DNA from: Brevibacillus_H sp049846925
GTDB taxonomy: Bacteria > Bacillota > Bacilli > Brevibacillales > Brevibacillaceae
DNA: 64,000 nucleotides
Reading direction: 5' to 3'
NCBI RefSeq assembly: GCF_049846925.1
Contig: NZ_JBNCMT010000032.1
Coordinates: 3,985-67,984, forward strand
This document shows, piece by piece, positions 1 through 7,678 of this stretch. Made by a program: the position numbers and the translations under genes. Below the pieces are notes generated by a model. It searched no databases, had not been told where the DNA came from, and worked only from the letters and a program-made list of their open reading frames with translations. The first letter of the stretch is position 1. The number at the start of each line of letters is the position of its first letter.

Positions 1-471
1 GGTATTACAGTAGTGAATGGGCAGATCAAGACCTTCTCTGACAACAAAAATGTCAGCTTCGTCGGATTCAACAACCAGGGCAGGCTTGTAGGGGGCAAAA
101 TCAGTTCCCAAGCTGAACTGAAGAAAAAAGGTATTTTACAGGGTGCCAGCTTCCTGCCAACCTTGTTAAAGGACGGGAAAAAACAACCAATTCCTCGAGA
201 GTGGGCACAGGCACGACACCCGAGAACATTAATTGGTCACTTTGATAATGGAGATCTGTTGCTAATCGTCATTGACGGTCGCCGCAAAGGCTGGAGCGGT
301 GGTGTTACTTTGGAAGAGGCCCAACGAAAACTGCTTGAATTCCATGTACGTGATGCCTACAACCTGGATGGTGGCGGTTCTAGTGCGTTCTACTATAAAG
401 GCAAAGTGTTGAATCGACCATCAGACGGAAGAGAGCGTCCAGTTATTAGCAATATTGTAATTACACCTTAG
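1..471 (+). CDS. Phosphodiester glycosidase (NAGPA) family protein, 5' partial
   Basis: The C-terminal part of a NAGPA/exopolysaccharide phosphodiester glycosidase domain; the reading frame is open to the window edge, so the start lies upstream. Visible family hallmarks are the conserved ARHPRT-IG segment, the IDGRRKGWSGG motif and the NLDGGGSSAFYY motif that forms the active-site region of these hydrolases, followed by a short GRERPVISNI tail that typically ends the domain. Bacterial members are usually secreted or anchored by an N-terminal helix and are thought to cleave phosphodiester-linked sugars in envelope polymers; the exact substrate is not known here. A bidirectional terminator follows, separating it from the convergent gene. 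Confidence 0.85.
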   Translation, partial: GITVVNGQIKTFSDNKNVSFVGFNNQGRLVGGKISSQAELKKKGILQGASFLPTLLKDGKKQPIPREWAQARHPRTLIGHFDNGDLLLIVIDGRRKGWSGGVTLEEAQRKLLEFHVRDAYNLDGGGSSAFYYKGKVLNRPSDGRERPVISNIVITP

Positions 472-494
472 TGAACTAAGCCGAAACAATAGGA

Positions 495-529
495 AAAGCC
501 GCTGGCGTTTATGCGCCAACGGCTTTTTT
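495..529 (+). terminator. Bidirectional intrinsic terminator
   Basis: The stem AAGCCGCTGGCG/CGCCAACGGCTT is followed by a T6 run on the plus strand and has an A run on the other side, so it can end both the glycosidase gene and the convergent binding-protein gene. Confidence 0.85.
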
Positions 530-550
530 GTTGTTGCTGTGGGAGAGAGC

Positions 551-1765
551 TTACTTTGCCTCACCAAGGAATTTCTTACCAGTGCCTTCATATTTGTACG
601 CATATACCGCAGCGTATTTGTTATCGCCTTTTTCATCGAAGGATACTTTTACGAATTGACCTTGGAAGTCAGAGATTTTGTGTACAGCATCCAATACTTG
701 CTCACGTGATGGTTTTTTGCCACCGTTTGCTTTGATTGCTTCTTCCACACCGTGCAGGATTACGTTCATAGAATCAAATCCATAGGAAGTGAAGATACCG
801 GATTTTTTGCCAGATGCCTTTTCGTATTCAGCAACCCATTTCTTGCCTTCTTCTGTAGAAGCTACATCGTCAACAGTTGACGTGTATACAACGCCTTCCA
901 CCGCAGGGCCAGCAATCTTAGCCATATCAGCAGAATCAAGACCGTCGCCACCCATGAAAATACCTTTGTAGTTTTTCTCACGAGCTTGTTTTACAAGGAT
1001 TCCACCTTCAGCATAATATCCACCGAAGTAGAGCAGGTCAGGGTTTTTACCAACAACCTGGTTGATTACAGCACTGTAATCTTTTTCACCTGGAGTGATC
1101 CCTTCGAAACCAAGAACTTGTACACCATCTTTTTCTAATTGTTGTTTCACTTGGTCAGCCAGGCCTTGTCCATAAGCACCTTTATCATGGATGATGAATG
1201 CAGTTTTCACGCCAAGTTGGTTTTTCGCATAGATAGCCGCTTTGGAACCTTGTTGGTCATCACGAGCACAGATACGGTGAACGGTCTTTTTGCCATCATC
1301 CGTCAATTTGGAACCAGTGCTGGATGGGGATACCATGACCAATTTTGCTTCTTCGTATTTTGCAGAAGAAGGAATGGAAGAACCAGTTGTAATATGACCC
1401 ATTACAGCAAGTACGTCAGGGTTAGAGATAACCATCTCTGCACTAGCAACGCCTTGCTTCGGATCTGCCTGGTCATCTTGTTTTAACAATTCTAGATCAA
1501 AACCAAGCTTTTTGAACTCTTCTTTTTTCAAGTCAAGCGCATATTGAGCACCAGAGATTGCAGAGTCACCGTAGTCAGAAGCAGAACCAGAAAGCGGCCC
1601 AATACCTGCGATTACGATTTTACCACCCGCACCGCCAGCACCGCCTGTATTTTCTCCACCGGATTGTTGAGGTGCAGGAGTGCTGGTTTGGCTACCACAG
1701 CCTGCCAGAGCAGTACTTAGTGCAACTACAGAAGCAATACCAGCAAAAGTTGATTTTTTCATCAT
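551..1765 (-). CDS. Branched-chain amino acid ABC transporter substrate-binding lipoprotein (LivJ/LivK type)
   Basis: A 404-aa type I periplasmic-binding fold (Peripla_BP_6) protein with an N-terminal lipoprotein signal (MMKKSTFAG..., lipobox LAGC near residue 22) and a low-complexity Ser/Pro/Gly linker before the mature domain begins at IVIAGIGPLSGSASDYG, the typical LivJ opening. It should bind Leu/Ile/Val or a related amino acid at the cell surface and deliver it to a Liv-type permease. No livHMGF genes are in the window, so its transporter is elsewhere or it is an orphan receptor. GGGGAGAG lies 6 nt upstream of the first ATG; a second ATG follows directly. Confidence 0.9.
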   Translation of the reverse strand: MMKKSTFAGIASVVALSTALAGCGSQTSTPAPQQSGGENTGGAGGAGGKIVIAGIGPLSGSASDYGDSAISGAQYALDLKKEEFKKLGFDLELLKQDDQADPKQGVASAEMVISNPDVLAVMGHITTGSSIPSSAKYEEAKLVMVSPSSTGSKLTDDGKKTVHRICARDDQQGSKAAIYAKNQLGVKTAFIIHDKGAYGQGLADQVKQQLEKDGVQVLGFEGITPGEKDYSAVINQVVGKNPDLLYFGGYYAEGGILVKQAREKNYKGIFMGGDGLDSADMAKIAGPAVEGVVYTSTVDDVASTEEGKKWVAEYEKASGKKSGIFTSYGFDSMNVILHGVEEAIKANGGKKPSREQVLDAVHKISDFQGQFVKVSFDEKGDNKYAAVYAYKYEGTGKKFLGEAK

Positions 1766-1998
1766 ATTAATCTCTCCCCTTTTTCTTTAAAAATAAATAA
1801 TTTTCAAATAATTCTGATACAACACATTTCCTATGCTATTAAATAGTTTTGTATGGAAAGTAAGTATCTTCGGCTCTTTTCTTATTTTAATGAAAAATGA
1901 AAAAATTGCAACAAAAATAATATTGGTAATTCAGAAAAATAAATTTATTTGCAAATAACATATACAAACTAGAGATAGTATAGAATTTCCAGAGTTTT
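1766..1998. other. AT-rich divergent intergenic region
   Basis: About 230 bases between the binding-protein gene (minus) and the LysM gene (plus), very AT-rich. It must hold both promoters, but I cannot fix a convincing -35/-10 pair and see no riboswitch or repeat. Confidence 0.5.
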
Positions 1999-2835
1999 TT
2001 GCTAAAGGCATACAAAATTCAATCTGGGTTCACAATACTAGCGAACAATACCGAAAAAGGGGATATTCTTATTTTTACATTAAAGAAAAGAAACACCGAA
2101 TTCGCTTTGGAGACAGGCAGTTATCTGGAATCGATCGTCAAGGTAACGTCTGCAAAAATCATGCTGGGATCTATGCTTTTGTTTACAATTCCATTATCGC
2201 CTGCAGAAGCACATGTGCAAGCGAACCCAATTTACCCATCAATCAGCTACACAACACATCAGGTAACCCAAGGAGATACGATCTGGACAATCAGTGTACA
2301 ATACGGTGTTCCGATGAGTGAATTGCTGCAGAAGAATCATTTGACGATGAATTCAAATTTGAGCATTGGACAGAAGCTATCTATCCCTGTTCATTTTGTG
2401 CCTACCAAACCAGTGATCACACCGAATCATGGGGAACTGCTCAATTGGTGGACAGAAGCGCAATATGTCTTCACCATTGGTAAAACGGCAAAGATTATCG
2501 ATTTTCAAACAGGCAAAACATTTTATGTGAAGAGAACGATTGGAGCCAATCATGCTGACTGCGAACCACTTACAGTAAAAGATGCAGCGATGATGAAGGA
2601 AGTGTGGGGAGGGGCTTATTCGTGGAAACTACGGCCTGTGCTTGTAGAAATAGATGGAAGAAAGATTGCGGCATCGATGGCATCCATGCCACATGGGATT
2701 GAATATATTACGGATAATCAGTTTACCGGTCATTTTGACATTCATTTTCTAGAAAGCACCAGGCATAAGGACGGAAAAACTGACTGGAAGCATCAGCACA
2801 ATATAAAAATTTCCGCAGGGTTGCAATCACTTTAA
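1999..2835 (+). CDS. LysM domain secreted cell-wall protein
   Basis: The open frame is 278 aa but its TTG start at 1999 has no ribosome binding site. A hydrophobic export segment (residues about 52-70, ending SPAEA) implies a shorter protein; a good AAAAAGGGG lies before in-frame ATT codons near 2071, and TTG 2107 is another option. One LysM peptidoglycan-binding motif spans about residues 86-131 (HQVTQGDTIW... GQKLSIPV). The C-terminal domain contains GANHADCEPLT, RPVLVEIDG and MPHG...FTGHFDIHF, a conserved module seen after LysM in Bacillales proteins; its His/Asp/Cys residues suggest an enzyme or metal site but the function is unknown to me. Probably extracellular, wall-bound. Confidence 0.8.
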   Translation: MLKAYKIQSGFTILANNTEKGDILIFTLKKRNTEFALETGSYLESIVKVTSAKIMLGSMLLFTIPLSPAEAHVQANPIYPSISYTTHQVTQGDTIWTISVQYGVPMSELLQKNHLTMNSNLSIGQKLSIPVHFVPTKPVITPNHGELLNWWTEAQYVFTIGKTAKIIDFQTGKTFYVKRTIGANHADCEPLTVKDAAMMKEVWGGAYSWKLRPVLVEIDGRKIAASMASMPHGIEYITDNQFTGHFDIHFLESTRHKDGKTDWKHQHNIKISAGLQSL

Positions 2836-3016
2836 ATGAGCAATGTTCTAAGGAGGTTACAACAGACATACATAAGTAATGAAGCATACATTCTTGTTTC
2901 CTCCCACATATCCCCGCATCCATTCTGCAATACTCCCTATAGCAAAAGGAAGTTCTCTACATATTTATAAAAGGGGGGATTCCATTTTACTCTTTTATGA
3001 TAAGGGGAGTGATCGA

Positions 3017-3349
3017 ATGCAAGGGCAGTACTCACCCAAGAGTGATCCTGCTGATGTAGAGAAGAACAAGGTTATGGCATTACTATCCTATCTGATCTTC
3101 TTCATCCCTTTGTTAGCTGCAAGAGAGTCTCCGTTTGCCATGTATCATGCGAACCAAGGACTTATTCTATTTTTAGCTGCGCTCTTTATTAATGTAATTG
3201 GAACCATCATTCCGATTATTGGCTGGTTTATCCTCATTCCAATCGGAAATTTACTCGTTCTAGTCTATGCAGTCATGGGAATTATCAATGCGCTCAATGG
3301 GCAAACCAAACCACTGCCCTTGATTGGAAAATTCCAGTTAATAAAATAG
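3017..3349 (+). CDS. DUF4870-type small membrane protein
   Basis: A 110-aa protein with an acidic/polar N-terminus (MQGQYSPKSDPADVEKNKVMAL) followed by a helix-turn-helix of hydrophobic segments: YLIFFIPLLAA, a YHANQGLILFLAALFINVIG segment and a third helix ending near IGNLLVLVYAVMGIINA. The AMYHANQG signature is characteristic of the DUF4870/Tic20-like family of small integral membrane proteins of unknown function. I chose ATG 3017 because TAAGGGGAGTG sits at the right distance; the frame extends upstream to ATG 2879 but that start is 22 nt from the nearest AGGAGGT and would add a non-conserved, non-hydrophobic extension. Confidence 0.8.
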   Translation: MQGQYSPKSDPADVEKNKVMALLSYLIFFIPLLAARESPFAMYHANQGLILFLAALFINVIGTIIPIIGWFILIPIGNLLVLVYAVMGIINALNGQTKPLPLIGKFQLIK

Positions 3350-3372
3350 CTGCCGATTGTCTCGGCAGCCTG

Positions 3373-3404
3373 ACTCCCACCCAAAGAGGGCGGGAGTTTT
3401 TATT
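3373..3404 (+). terminator. Intrinsic terminator after the DUF4870 gene
   Basis: ACTCCCACCC/GGGCGGGAGT stem with an AAAGA loop and a T5 run, preceded by a second smaller hairpin (CTGCCGA/TCGGCAG). Confidence 0.8.
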
Positions 3405-3409
3405 TAGAA

Positions 3410-3625
3410 TCAATCAACATTTTCCTCAAGCACAGAATGCAAAAATTGATACAAATTCTTCATTTCGAAGTAACTCAGAGTAATGCTTCTCGCAGGCTTG
3501 TATCCATCCTTATCGGAGGTATCAGATCGGAGTAGAACAAGTGTCTCGCTGGCGCCTGTAAACGTGGCTGTCAAAACTTGCATTCCGTGGTCGTTCAAGA
3601 CAGCAGATTTTGTCTTGTTATTCAT
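3410..3625 (-). CDS. Conserved small hypothetical protein
   Basis: A 71-aa basic/polar protein without signal peptide or membrane segment; I do not recognise the family. The start is set at the ATG encoding MNNKTKSAVLNDHG because GGAGGGGTAAC stands immediately upstream; the frame itself opens 16 codons earlier without such a site. The chain alternates predicted beta strands (MQVLTATF, ETLVLLRS, ARSITLSYFEM) and ends in a helix (NLYQFLHSVLEE). It is convergent with the DUF4870 gene and divergent from the Nudix regulator, so it is probably monocistronic. Confidence 0.6.
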   Translation of the reverse strand: MNNKTKSAVLNDHGMQVLTATFTGASETLVLLRSDTSDKDGYKPARSITLSYFEMKNLYQFLHSVLEENVD

Positions 3626-3823
3626 GTTACCCCTCCATATAGACATGCATTTGTAATGTAATGTATTCTGCATAGTATCAATACATGCCAGTTATCTGAA
3701 TGGTTGTGAAAAATGTAAAGATAGAAACAAGATATTCGAATCGATATTATTAAATTGACATTATTGAATCGCGCCTATAGCATTGGGGATATATGTCATC
3801 AATATGAATTAAAGGTGATGGGT

Positions 3824-4582
3824 TTGACAACATATCGTACTCCTGAAGGGCTTTCTATTGATATATGCATTTTCACAATTACCTCAGAAAATAAAAAGAG
3901 TGTCACGAAATCATTGCCACGACGTGAGTTGTCTATCTTGCTCAAGCAGCGCAAAGTCCCCCCTTTTAAGGATTTGTGGGCAATTCCTGGTGGTTTTTCA
4001 AAGGAAGATGAAACACTGGAAGAAGCCGCGTTCCGAGAACTGCAAGAAGAAACAAATTCGGGACAAGAGGTTCATATTGAGCAACTGCAAGCCTACTATT
4101 CCCCTGGTCGTAACCCGAGAGGCTGGATTCCTTGTGTCGTTTATGTGGCATTGATAAACGAAAACCTACTTGCCAGCCAGGAAGCGAGGGACGAAGCTGC
4201 CGCTGTCAGGCTCTTTCCTGTATCTCAGGCTTTGCAGATGGAGCTTGCATTTGATCATAACCATATCCTTGCCGATGCAGTGCGACACGTGCAACAGAAA
4301 ATGATGACAACTACCATTGCCAAAGAGTTGTTGAATGAAACATTTACTATCGGCCAGTTGTACCAGGTAATCCAGACCGTCGTGCCTGAATTTCAGGAAG
4401 AAAAGCCAAACTTCATCCGTAAAATGGTTTCAACCAAGACGAGGAAAGGATTGTTGGAAGAAGTGCTGGATGAAGAGGGGCTGCCGCTATACTCGGATCA
4501 GTTTTCCCAGCGAAAAGCCAAACTGTATAAATTTAGTAATTACCAACCTCATTTATCGATTTATAACTCATACATCTATTAA
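3824..4582 (+). CDS. NrtR-like transcriptional regulator (Nudix domain plus winged helix)
   Basis: An N-terminal Nudix fold carries the Nudix box GGFSKEDETLEEAAF-REL-QEE, but the Gly normally following EEx is Asn (EETNS), which in NrtR proteins often goes with loss of hydrolase activity. The C-terminal third (FTIGQLYQVIQTVV... NFIRKMVS... GLLEEV... KLYKF) fits the winged-helix domain of the NrtR family, repressors of NAD metabolism that sense ADP-ribose-type ligands. The adjacent downstream nicotinamidase-type gene supports this. The start is uncertain: TTG 3824 has AAAGGTGA at good spacing; ATG 3818 and TTG 3755 are in frame. An ordinary ADP-ribose pyrophosphatase is the alternative. Confidence 0.75.
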   Translation: MTTYRTPEGLSIDICIFTITSENKKSVTKSLPRRELSILLKQRKVPPFKDLWAIPGGFSKEDETLEEAAFRELQEETNSGQEVHIEQLQAYYSPGRNPRGWIPCVVYVALINENLLASQEARDEAAAVRLFPVSQALQMELAFDHNHILADAVRHVQQKMMTTTIAKELLNETFTIGQLYQVIQTVVPEFQEEKPNFIRKMVSTKTRKGLLEEVLDEEGLPLYSDQFSQRKAKLYKFSNYQPHLSIYNSYIY

Positions 4583-4610
4583 ACAGGTACTTACTTGAGG
4601 AGGAGAGAGA

Positions 4611-5165
4611 ATGACGAAAGCATTGCTTGTGATTGATTACACGTATGATTTTGTAGCAGATGACGGGAAACTGACATGCGGGAAGCCAGCGCAAAAAATC
4701 GAGCATCGAATCGTAGAACTAGTGGATCAATTCTTGAATGAAAATTATTGCGTTGTTCTTGCGGTTGACGGACATGAGGAAAATGATCCTTATCATCCAG
4801 AGACGAAATTGTTTCCTCCCCATAATATTTTTGGAACGAAAGGCAGGGAGCTCTATGGCGATCTGCAGCAGATTTATGAACACAACAGGCAAAAGTTGGT
4901 CTGGATGACCAAAACACGCTACAGTGCTTTTGCTGGCACCGATCTGGAGATCATGCTTCGGGCAAGAGGGATCAATGAGGTACACCTGGTTGGGGTGTGT
5001 ACCGACATTTGCGTCCTTCATACAGCAGTTGATGCCTACAATCGAGGATACACCATCGTTGTACATGAAGATGCCGTACAAAGCTTCAATCCTGCGGGAC
5101 ACGAGTGGGCATTGCAGCATTTCACAAATTCACTGGGGGCAATTGTAATCAAGCAAGAGGGATAG
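4611..5165 (+). CDS. pncA: Isochorismatase-family cysteine hydrolase, probable nicotinamidase
   Basis: A 184-aa single-domain cysteine hydrolase. The catalytic triad is visible: Asp in LLVIDYTYDF, Lys in the WMTKTRYSAF segment, and the nucleophile Cys in GVCTDICVLHTA. The DGHEENDPYHPET... segment resembles the metal-binding D-x-H region of PncA-type enzymes (DWH replaced by DGH). Nicotinamidase converts nicotinamide to nicotinate in NAD salvage. The gene starts 28 nt after the NrtR-like gene behind GGAGGAGAGAG and is likely co-transcribed with it, which favours nicotinamidase over other isochorismatase-fold hydrolases. Confidence 0.8.
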   Translation: MTKALLVIDYTYDFVADDGKLTCGKPAQKIEHRIVELVDQFLNENYCVVLAVDGHEENDPYHPETKLFPPHNIFGTKGRELYGDLQQIYEHNRQKLVWMTKTRYSAFAGTDLEIMLRARGINEVHLVGVCTDICVLHTAVDAYNRGYTIVVHEDAVQSFNPAGHEWALQHFTNSLGAIVIKQEG

Positions 5166-5212
5166 AGCATGTGCGACGAGAAACTTGCACTCCATAATTG
5201 TCCTAAGGAAAG

Positions 5213-5236
5213 GAACCCATGCTCACGCATGGGTTC
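5213..5236 (+). other. Short perfect hairpin in the pncA-DUF2157 intergenic region
   Basis: Nine-base arms GAACCCATG/CATGGGTTC around CTCACG. There is no T run, so it may be a weak terminator or a mRNA processing/stabilising structure. Confidence 0.5.
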
Positions 5237-5374
5237 AAGAGCAACCAACCAAATTCAAATTTCTCAAAAACAAAATGAACAAATTGGCATTTTCTTGCAA
5301 AAAGTCATTTGTAAGTTGTAGGATGGTTCTAGGAGCAGGTATTTTTTGTGCGAAAAGAAGGGGGGTTGAGCGTT

Positions 5375-7582
5375 GTGAGGGAAAGAGGCATACAAACAGG
5401 TTATGTAATGGGAGTTGCAGCACTGCTTTCCTCCATTATTTACTTCTTTGCGGCAAACTGGGGCGGGCTTGATCGTTTTGGAAAAATCGGGTTAAGTGTG
5501 GGTTTGCTGGTCATGTTTTATTTAGCATCTTTCGTATTGGGATGGTTTAGTAGACGTAACTTTTTGACCAATATCCTGCTTTTGTCAGGCTGTATTGCCT
5601 ATGGGGTAAGTACTGCTTTATTAGGCCAAATTTACAATTCACATGCAGATAGTTACCTTCTTTTTCTGATTTGGCTTATCCCTGCGTTGCTATTATCGGT
5701 GATTACCCGTTTCCAGACGTTTTATGTCCTGAGCTTCTTGTTAACCCAGTTAACCATGTGGTTCTATCTGTTTCCATCATCTGTTCGAATAGATAGACCG
5801 GAGACAGAGTTGATGCTTTATTTGCTTGGTGCAGCTTTGGTAAACGGTTTCGTTTTTCTGATAACCGAGCTTGGCCGCATCCAATCAGAAATTCTCAAAT
5901 TTTTAAGTTTTTTCATCGGACAATCCATCCTGTTGATCTTGGCAAATACTTTGGTATTTGAAAGCTATCAAGTGCTAAGCAATGTTCTGTTTGTGGCTGT
6001 CATTTTGGGTGAGATCTTCTATTTTTTACGATTTTCAGTGCAAAAGTCATATGCGATGCTAACCGGCTTGTTTGCTTCTTTTTACGTCATATCCAAGTAT
6101 ATTGAACTCGCGGCAGAGCATTACTCGGAGCTGTTTTTTCTCTTCGGGATTTTCTTTTTCATCATCATCTTATTGCTCAATTTGGCTTTTCTCCGCTTCG
6201 TCCAAACCTATCATGCAACGACCAACGAAACGGAAGAAGTTGAACAACCGAAGGGGCGTGTCAAGCGAGATAGTGGTTTACTTGGCCATGTAGTAAGCAT
6301 CTCGTTTACTGTCGCAGCCATTTTTATCGGGATTATCTCCATTGTCGGATTCACGATGATGATCTTTGAGTCTGAGCTTACCTTGCTGATCATATCGTTC
6401 TTAATGCTGGTTGGAACTTTGCTTCAGAAAAATGCACAAGCTCCTGTTCGGTATACTTTCTTGACGACGGGTCTCGCCATCGGATTAATAGGTAGTGGAA
6501 TGCTTGAGGCAGGTTACATAAGTTTATGTTATGTAATCTTGTTGGGAGTTTGTTGGGTCAAAGCAAATAACATTGTGGAGCGAGTTCTCATCTATTCCAC
6601 ATTTGCGATTCAAATACTCCTTCTCTTCTTTGAGTTTGACTGGGAGCCTTACCTTGTGATTATGGGGGCAGTACTCATTCACGCGGGTTTATTCATCCTT
6701 CACCTGGTTTCAAAAGATAACCGATTCCTAAGCAACTTGAAAGAGCTGAGTTATCTGTTTTTCCTTGGGTTTTTCTTTGTGCTTACTTTTATGCGGGAGG
6801 ATATCTCTCATTTTCATCTTACAACGAATGTATTGTTCTTTATCGTAGCTACACTTGCTGTATTTATCTTTTTGCGCAACCATCAAAGGTATTTCTTCGC
6901 AGTTAGCTTAACATTCTGGTTCTTGTACATTGTCTACAAGTACTATGATGTGTTTTGGAGCCTGTTGCATAAATCCATTACGCTGCTGTTTGTAAGTGCC
7001 CTGTTTTTGTTCGGCACATATGTTTACGAACGAAGGGGTCAACTCATCCTTGATTCAGCAAAGAGCATTATTCAGCTTAAAAAACTACCGATCCTCCTTG
7101 CCATTGTCATTCAGTTTGTGTTTATTGGGACACAAATCGTTAAAAGTGAAACGATTTTAGCAAAAGGTACAGAAGTCACACTTTTGCTTGCACCAATTGA
7201 TCCTCGATCGCTATTACAGGGAGATTATGTGAGATTGAATTACGAGATCTCCTCTCCTGAGGGCTTGATTACTGTAAAGGAGGATTTCCTCCAGCGTGAG
7301 AAGGTTCAGGCTGTGTTACGACCAGACAACAAGGGAGTTTATCATGTAGAAGAATTGTTCCGCTATGGTGAGCGCAAACCGTCGGATACCGTCTTTATCA
7401 ACGGTGTGACAACAGGCGGTCAGCGAGTGATTTATGGTATTGAGAGCTTTTTCATTCCCGAAGGTTCAGGCCGGATCGTCGAGGAGAAAGCAAAATATGC
7501 GTTAGTCCGGGTTGCTAGTAATGGAGATGCCATCCTTGTACGTCTTCTCGACCAAGACAGAAATGCCATCATGCTGAAATAA
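5375..7582 (+). CDS. DUF2157/DUF4401-type polytopic membrane protein with C-terminal GDYXXLXY domain
   Basis: About 735 aa. The first ~560 residues are almost entirely hydrophobic helices (around 18 predicted spans), beginning with the GYVMGVAALLSSIIYFFAANWGGLDRFGKIGLS segment typical of DUF2157. A final helix (LPILLAIVIQFVFIG) leads into an extracytoplasmic domain with the signature GDYVRLNYE that defines the GDYXXLXY family. In many bacteria these two parts are neighbouring genes; here they are fused. The function is unknown. GTG 5375 was chosen because AAGGGGGG lies about 10 nt upstream; in-frame GTG 5348 and TTG 5366 are alternatives. Confidence 0.8.
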   Translation: MRERGIQTGYVMGVAALLSSIIYFFAANWGGLDRFGKIGLSVGLLVMFYLASFVLGWFSRRNFLTNILLLSGCIAYGVSTALLGQIYNSHADSYLLFLIWLIPALLLSVITRFQTFYVLSFLLTQLTMWFYLFPSSVRIDRPETELMLYLLGAALVNGFVFLITELGRIQSEILKFLSFFIGQSILLILANTLVFESYQVLSNVLFVAVILGEIFYFLRFSVQKSYAMLTGLFASFYVISKYIELAAEHYSELFFLFGIFFFIIILLLNLAFLRFVQTYHATTNETEEVEQPKGRVKRDSGLLGHVVSISFTVAAIFIGIISIVGFTMMIFESELTLLIISFLMLVGTLLQKNAQAPVRYTFLTTGLAIGLIGSGMLEAGYISLCYVILLGVCWVKANNIVERVLIYSTFAIQILLLFFEFDWEPYLVIMGAVLIHAGLFILHLVSKDNRFLSNLKELSYLFFLGFFFVLTFMREDISHFHLTTNVLFFIVATLAVFIFLRNHQRYFFAVSLTFWFLYIVYKYYDVFWSLLHKSITLLFVSALFLFGTYVYERRGQLILDSAKSIIQLKKLPILLAIVIQFVFIGTQIVKSETILAKGTEVTLLLAPIDPRSLLQGDYVRLNYEISSPEGLITVKEDFLQREKVQAVLRPDNKGVYHVEELFRYGERKPSDTVFINGVTTGGQRVIYGIESFFIPEGSGRIVEEKAKYALVRVASNGDAILVRLLDQDRNAIMLK

Positions 7583-7602
7583 CGGGTTGTTATAAATTTT
7601 TT

Positions 7603-7631
7603 TTGGTAATAATAGAGAAATTCGTTATAAT
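7603..7631 (+). promoter_or_regulatory. Sigma-A promoter for leuS
   Basis: TTGGTA (7603-7608), a 17-nt spacer and TATAAT (7626-7631), about 48 bases before the leuS start. The leader is too short for a T-box. Confidence 0.7.
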
Positions 7632-7678
7632 CAATTGCATGTAGAGGGTTTTTAAAGGATGAGGGAGGGTTTTTTAGC

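Noticed and set aside
2851..2880. AGGAGGT at 2851 as evidence for a gene starting at 2879
   Set aside because: The spacing of about 22 nt is too long, and the conserved DUF4870 sequence starts at 3017 with its own binding site.
7583..7678. T-box leader for leuS
   Set aside because: The leader is below 60 nt from the promoter and has no room for stem I or the TGGNACCGCG motif.
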